From Pestalotiopsis fici W106-1 (lineage: Eukaryota; Ascomycota; Sordariomycetes; Amphisphaeriales; Sporocadaceae), in NCBI RefSeq assembly GCF_000516985.1, contig NW_006917096.1, positions 3,271,606 to 3,335,605 of the forward strand: a stretch of DNA of 64,000 bases, given 5' to 3'. This document shows positions 59,944-64,000 of this stretch, in pieces. Numbering within the stretch: position 1 is the first letter of the stretch; each line of letters opens with the position of its first letter. Both the position numbers and the translations under genes were made by a program. Below the pieces are notes generated by a model. It was given only the letters and a program-made list of their open reading frames with translations, was not told the origin of the DNA and searched no databases.

Positions 59944-62900
59944 TCAAGAAACGAATATATCTCCTGAACCATTTCCGGTGTCGACCAACATGTTCATGAA
60001 ACTGTCATTGTTTTCCACGATATTGTTCGTCACCGGAAGTGCAACGTTGGCCGCGAGACCGGCACTGTTGTTCTTCTTTCCTCCCTCGGCAGGGAATTGC
60101 AACCACTGATCAAAGTCGATATTCGTGCCAGTTAAGGCGTTCCAATCAAATTCGTCTTGGTGGTTCGCGTTGAAGTCGAGGTCCAGTTCCATGGGCGCAG
60201 GGGCACCAGCATCACTCGAGTCGCTCGCAGTAGGGGTAGCATCTTCCTTCTCCGTCGGCGGTGGTGTGTTGCCGGTCGCAATGTGGATTGGCTCAACAAA
60301 CGCAGCTTTTGGCTGGGCCCGGTCAATCTCGGGTTGCGTCATATAGGGCAAATTCTCCGGCGGAGGAGTAGCCATCTTTTCCGGGACAGGAAACGACGGC
60401 GCCGAAAAGCTGTTGTGGTGGGTGGGCTTTTCGAATTCTGTGTTCATCCGGGCAGCGTTGTGGGAAGCCTGAATGTCGATGGCTGCCTTGCGGAGGGCAG
60501 CGTCCAGGAAGGCGACCGCATAATCGGCAGCCGAGTATATATCACGTAGTTTCTCCATGACCTTCATGCATTGCCTGAATCCGCGCACTGCCTTGTCACG
60601 GGCATGGATGAGCGGGTTCTTCATCTCGAGAAGGTGAATAATCATTGCAGGAAGGATGACCGTCACGCCCGTCGTCGGCAGATACCTCTCCAAACGCAGC
60701 TGGTGCATTTCAGCAGCCATGCGCGTGATCTGGGATGCGGCGTCCCGGACCTTCATGCGGGACATTTCTTGAGCCTGTCGCGACGTCGTCGGAGCGTGCA
60801 TCGGCGATGCGTGGAGGAATTGGGGCCGGTGAAGAGCCGAGATGGTAGTATAGTAGACCATGTGTAGAAGGTTTCGCTGCACAGCAATCGTCCTGTAGCC
60901 GTCCTTGACATCCATGGGGGTGAGCGCACGATACTGGCAGCAGGCAGGCAGTTGCTCAACCCAGGCCATGAGTGAGATGTCACAATCGGTGACATTTTCC
61001 ATGTTGTTGATTTGTTTCTTAGGGTGAAGCATCATGGTGCTGTTGGTCGTGTTCTCGGCTCGCTCGGAATCTCTGACAAGTACCGAATATTGGGCCTTGA
61101 GCATCTGGCTAATGCAGAGACATAGCTTGGCCTTGGCCACACACATGGAGGCAAGCTGCTGCTGCATCAAGACGTCCCGGACAAGCGTACAGTCGTGGTT
61201 GATGACTTGCACATCATCGGCGAGTGGGCCAATCTCGAAATCGCCTTCTTCCAACATTGGAACATCAAAGTCCTCGTCCTTTATCCTCGTCGGTCTCCTC
61301 ATGCCCAATGCAATCAAGCGATCACGCATAAAGCAGGACCACCATATTCTCTTCCAGAGCTTTTGTTTCCTCGGAGACATGCTGGTATTGGCAGGGTTGC
61401 GGTGGAGACCAATGGTGTGAGCCAGCGATATAGCCACGCCCATCCAATGCCATGTATCCTTTTGGTCATCTGGCGTCTCATACCAGTATGTCATGAGCAG
61501 TAACGATTGGACAAGGACGAGACGATCGCTCTCATAGTCAAAATCGTACAAAAGCTAGTACTGTCAGTATAGCCCACATGTGAGTCTCAAAGCGGTATAT
61601 ATCTTACCCTTGTCTTTTGGAAATAGGCCTTGCGGGCAGCTTTCCTGTTGGCGTACCCTGCCTCCTTGAGAATTTTTACATCCACGTAGGCAGTACCGGC
61701 AAACATGACAGCGTGGTACAAGAACAAGCTGATCTGCCCGCACAGGCCATCCACGGAGTTTATGGCACTCAAGAAGTCATGCAACTCGAGCAGTGGCATG
61801 TATGGGTGAACATACTCAACGTAAGCCCGGAGCAGAGCGTTCTGCAGCGGAAGACTGGGGAGTGTCAGGGCTCCCTTCATGTGCAAATAGCTCACATCCT
61901 CGCTAGCAATCTTGGCCGGCAAAGGCCGAATGAAGGCAGGCAGCTGAGATGAAGCATCGGGGTCTTCTAGCGAACTGAGAAACTGAGCAGTCTTGGCCTG
62001 ACCAAAGGCAGCGGCGCCATCCTGGTTAGTATTGGCGAGATTAGGCCAAATGTTTGGATATCTGGACCCATTGTTGCTGGCCTGTAATTGGGCTAGCATC
62101 AACGGGTCTGGCTGTATGCTGGCTGACTGCTGCTGATCTGTAGCACGTGAGGTAAAACCCCGAGGTCAGTGTCCATGCTTCAATCAGAGTGACGGAGCAA
62201 ACAATCATAAAAATTATTTTCTCATTTGGTGACAGCTCATTGAGAGATGCTGACATTGTTGACATGTGAAAGGGGACGTGGGGCACCACATCACTAGGTA
62301 GGGGCGGAATTCTGGGGAAAGCTTACAGATGAGGTGCGGAACGTGACCATCCAAACCGGCGTCTAACAGGTTAGATTGGCTGGGCTGGACATTAACCGCA
62401 TTCGTCGCGTCATCGCCGGTGGTCGTCGCAATGGAAATTTCGCTCGGCCGGCGCAGATCTGTGGCCGGGCTGATGTTGACGGGGTTGCTGGCAATGTGCT
62501 GCTGTGTCTTGTGGTGGTGTGCCTCGGCTTTGTGGTGGGCATGGGTGCGAGCACCAGAGTTGGGGTCGAAGAGATTCTTCCTGCAAGCAATTCAAAACCG
62601 GGTTAGGCGAAAACAAGTTCAAGGGTAATCTTTTTTGGAGAAGTGCCACGGGTGTATTTGGGGTAGTGGGAAAAACAGCCAAAGAAACATCCTTTACTTG
62701 TAATGACGCAACTCCTCTTGTTTCTTTGGGTGAGGGGGGTTATAGAAGAAGAAGCATTTTAATGGCCCTGGGCAATTGTGCCTGTGTAACGGGTTCGCGC
62801 AGGGGACAGCCATTAAAGCGTGAAAAGACAAAGTAAAAATAAGGGACAAGAACACAAAGTGAGACCAGGTCTCAGGGAACACAGCATCAGCTGCTAAAAT

Positions 62901-63294
62901 GGCACACGACCATGCAGCAGCATATGAATAAATGATGTGGACGTGATCGTGAGCAAATAAGCCAGTAGACAACTTACTTTCGTCGGCGGCTCTCCTGGAC
63001 TACGCATTCGACGTTATCCCACCGGCAGTTGCCGCACGGAGCGCCTTCCACCACATCGCAGCGCACTTTGCGGGCCCGACACGACACGCAGGCGCGGGCA
63101 GCTCTTCGCTTGGTGATCTTGGGCGGGCCATTGTGATCCGATTCCGATGCCGTTCGTTTCTTGGGGTTTGCATTGGCACTGCTCTTGTCCTCTGGGCTTG
63201 CTGCGGGCACCGTGGTTGTGGTGTCAGCCGCCGCCGTTGCTGATTCGTCGTTGGCCGGCTCGGGCGAGCGGACGTCGGGGTTTTCTTGCGACAT
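59944..63294 (-). CDS. farA: Zn2Cys6 transcription factor, FarA/CTF1-like
   Basis: Four exons: 62978-63294, 62327-62580, 61608-62137 and 59944-61554. The introns are 397, 189 and 53 nt and the total is 903 residues. Start at ATG 63294 (MSQENPDVRSPEPANDE). The zinc cluster is Cys69, 72, 79, 87, 90 and 97 (C-x2-C-x6-C-x7-C-x2-C-x6-C, RACVSCRARKVRCD). It is followed by the family-specific HVPHLIYQ segment and a fungal-specific transcription-factor domain at about residues 215-560 (LLYDFDYESDR, SLLLMTYWYETPDDQKDTWH, HTIGLHRNPANTSM). An acidic C-terminus (DEFDWNALTGTNIDFDQW) is the likely activation region. FarA/FarB of Aspergillus and CTF1 alpha/beta of Fusarium bind a CCGAGG-type motif and activate fatty-acid oxidation, lipase and cutinase genes in the nucleus. 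I cannot separate the FarA and FarB branches by eye; the RCDVVEGAPCGNC sequence fits both. Confidence 0.9.
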
Positions 63295-64000
63295 TGCGTG
63301 TATTGTGTGTGTGTATGTATAAGTGGGATTTGCAAAAGATGAAAAGAGACGACAAGGATTCTTGGCCGTCAAGAAATTCCAAGGTGATCCCACGGAGCAA
63401 GGGAGGCGAAAAAAGATGTGCCTCTCAACTCGTCAATTGGGATTGTATTTTCGCCTTCGTAGTCCCAAGGTTTGTCGTCGTGGATGGAAACTCGAGCAAA
63501 AGTAATAATATAGTTGGCTGGGTGGCAGCTATTGCGTCAAGCGTCTGCGTTCACGCTATAAGTCGCTGATGGCCAACGGTGATGACTCGGCCGCTGCTGC
63601 TAAAAACTCTCTGCCTTAGTCGAGGACTGTTGAACTTCTTTTGACACCCGCACATTTGAGATTTGAATATCGAAATCGAGCATTGGATTCCTGGGATTGC
63701 AGTAGCAGTTCGTCAAGCTAGTCGTCGTCGTCAAAGAAGAAGAAGAAGAAAAAAAGGATGAAAGGAAACCCGGACGAACAGTCCGGAAAGCGGGTGGGTG
63801 GGGGACCAGGGACTACTAATATATTTCATGGAGATGATCACCCACGCGATCAGATCGTGTCTGTCTTTCTCTGTCTGGTTCATACAAAGTACATGGACTA
63901 TCCCGTCCCTAAACTACTACATACATGATATTCGAACAAGCATTCAAGGGGTGTGTCTGCAGTGCCTGGACTGTTGCTTGGCTCGTCAATGTGCCCAATG
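63295..64000. promoter_or_regulatory. farA promoter and 5' leader region
   Basis: 706 bp upstream of the farA start to the window end. It includes GT-rich repeats just upstream (63296-63316) and an AAG-rich run near 63735-63755. No gene is supported and no specific binding sites were assigned. Confidence 0.5.

Overview
The window is nuclear DNA of a filamentous ascomycete, most likely a Sordariomycete and probably Hypocreales. The evidence is short introns (about 50-250 nt) with GTAAGT-type donors and CTAAC/TGAC-like branch sites, long gene-free stretches rich in microsatellites, and typical fungal genes: SSD1, GLE1, a STRIPAK subunit, a VIB-1/XprG-type NDT80 factor, a FarA/CTF1-type zinc-cluster factor and a nucleoside-phosphorylase/ankyrin protein. 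Genus assignment would be a guess. One 100-N gap lies at 20237-20336.

Layout. 1-11 kb is gene-dense: SSD1 (minus, its C-terminal half lies outside the window), GLE1 (plus), a Tlg1/syntaxin-6 SNARE (minus) and a METTL25-like methyltransferase (plus). 11-24 kb is sparse: a CASTOR-like ACT-domain protein at 15.7-17.2 kb, then 7 kb with only a probable truncated DUF7708-like remnant and the assembly gap. 24-35.5 kb is dense again: a seven-transmembrane orphan receptor-like protein, a FAR11/HAM-2 STRIPAK subunit, the dolichyl-pyrophosphate phosphatase Cwh8, and an RWD-RBR ubiquitin ligase of the ITT1/RNF14 type. 35.5-48.9 kb has no gene I can support and ends at the VIB-1-like NDT80 transcription factor. 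The last 10 kb holds a DUF2011 protein, the nucleoside-phosphorylase/ankyrin gene (minus, with an in-frame TGA) and the FarA/CTF1-like activator (minus).

How the genes relate. Most are housekeeping or core regulatory genes with their own promoters, and I see no biosynthetic cluster or defence island. Loose themes are polar growth and signalling (SSD1, FAR11/HAM-2, the 7TM protein, the CASTOR-like protein), trafficking and glycosylation (Tlg1, Cwh8), mRNA export (GLE1), and transcription factors for starvation/secretion/cell death (VIB-1) and fatty-acid use (FarA). The points most worth a second look are the TGA inside the conserved phosphorylase domain of the NLR-like gene, a perfect 16-bp hairpin just downstream of the VIB-1 gene, the 13-kb gene-free region upstream of that gene, and a 51-nt GLE1 intron that is in frame and free of stops. 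Exon boundaries are read by eye from splice signals and checked by reading-frame arithmetic; no transcript data were available.
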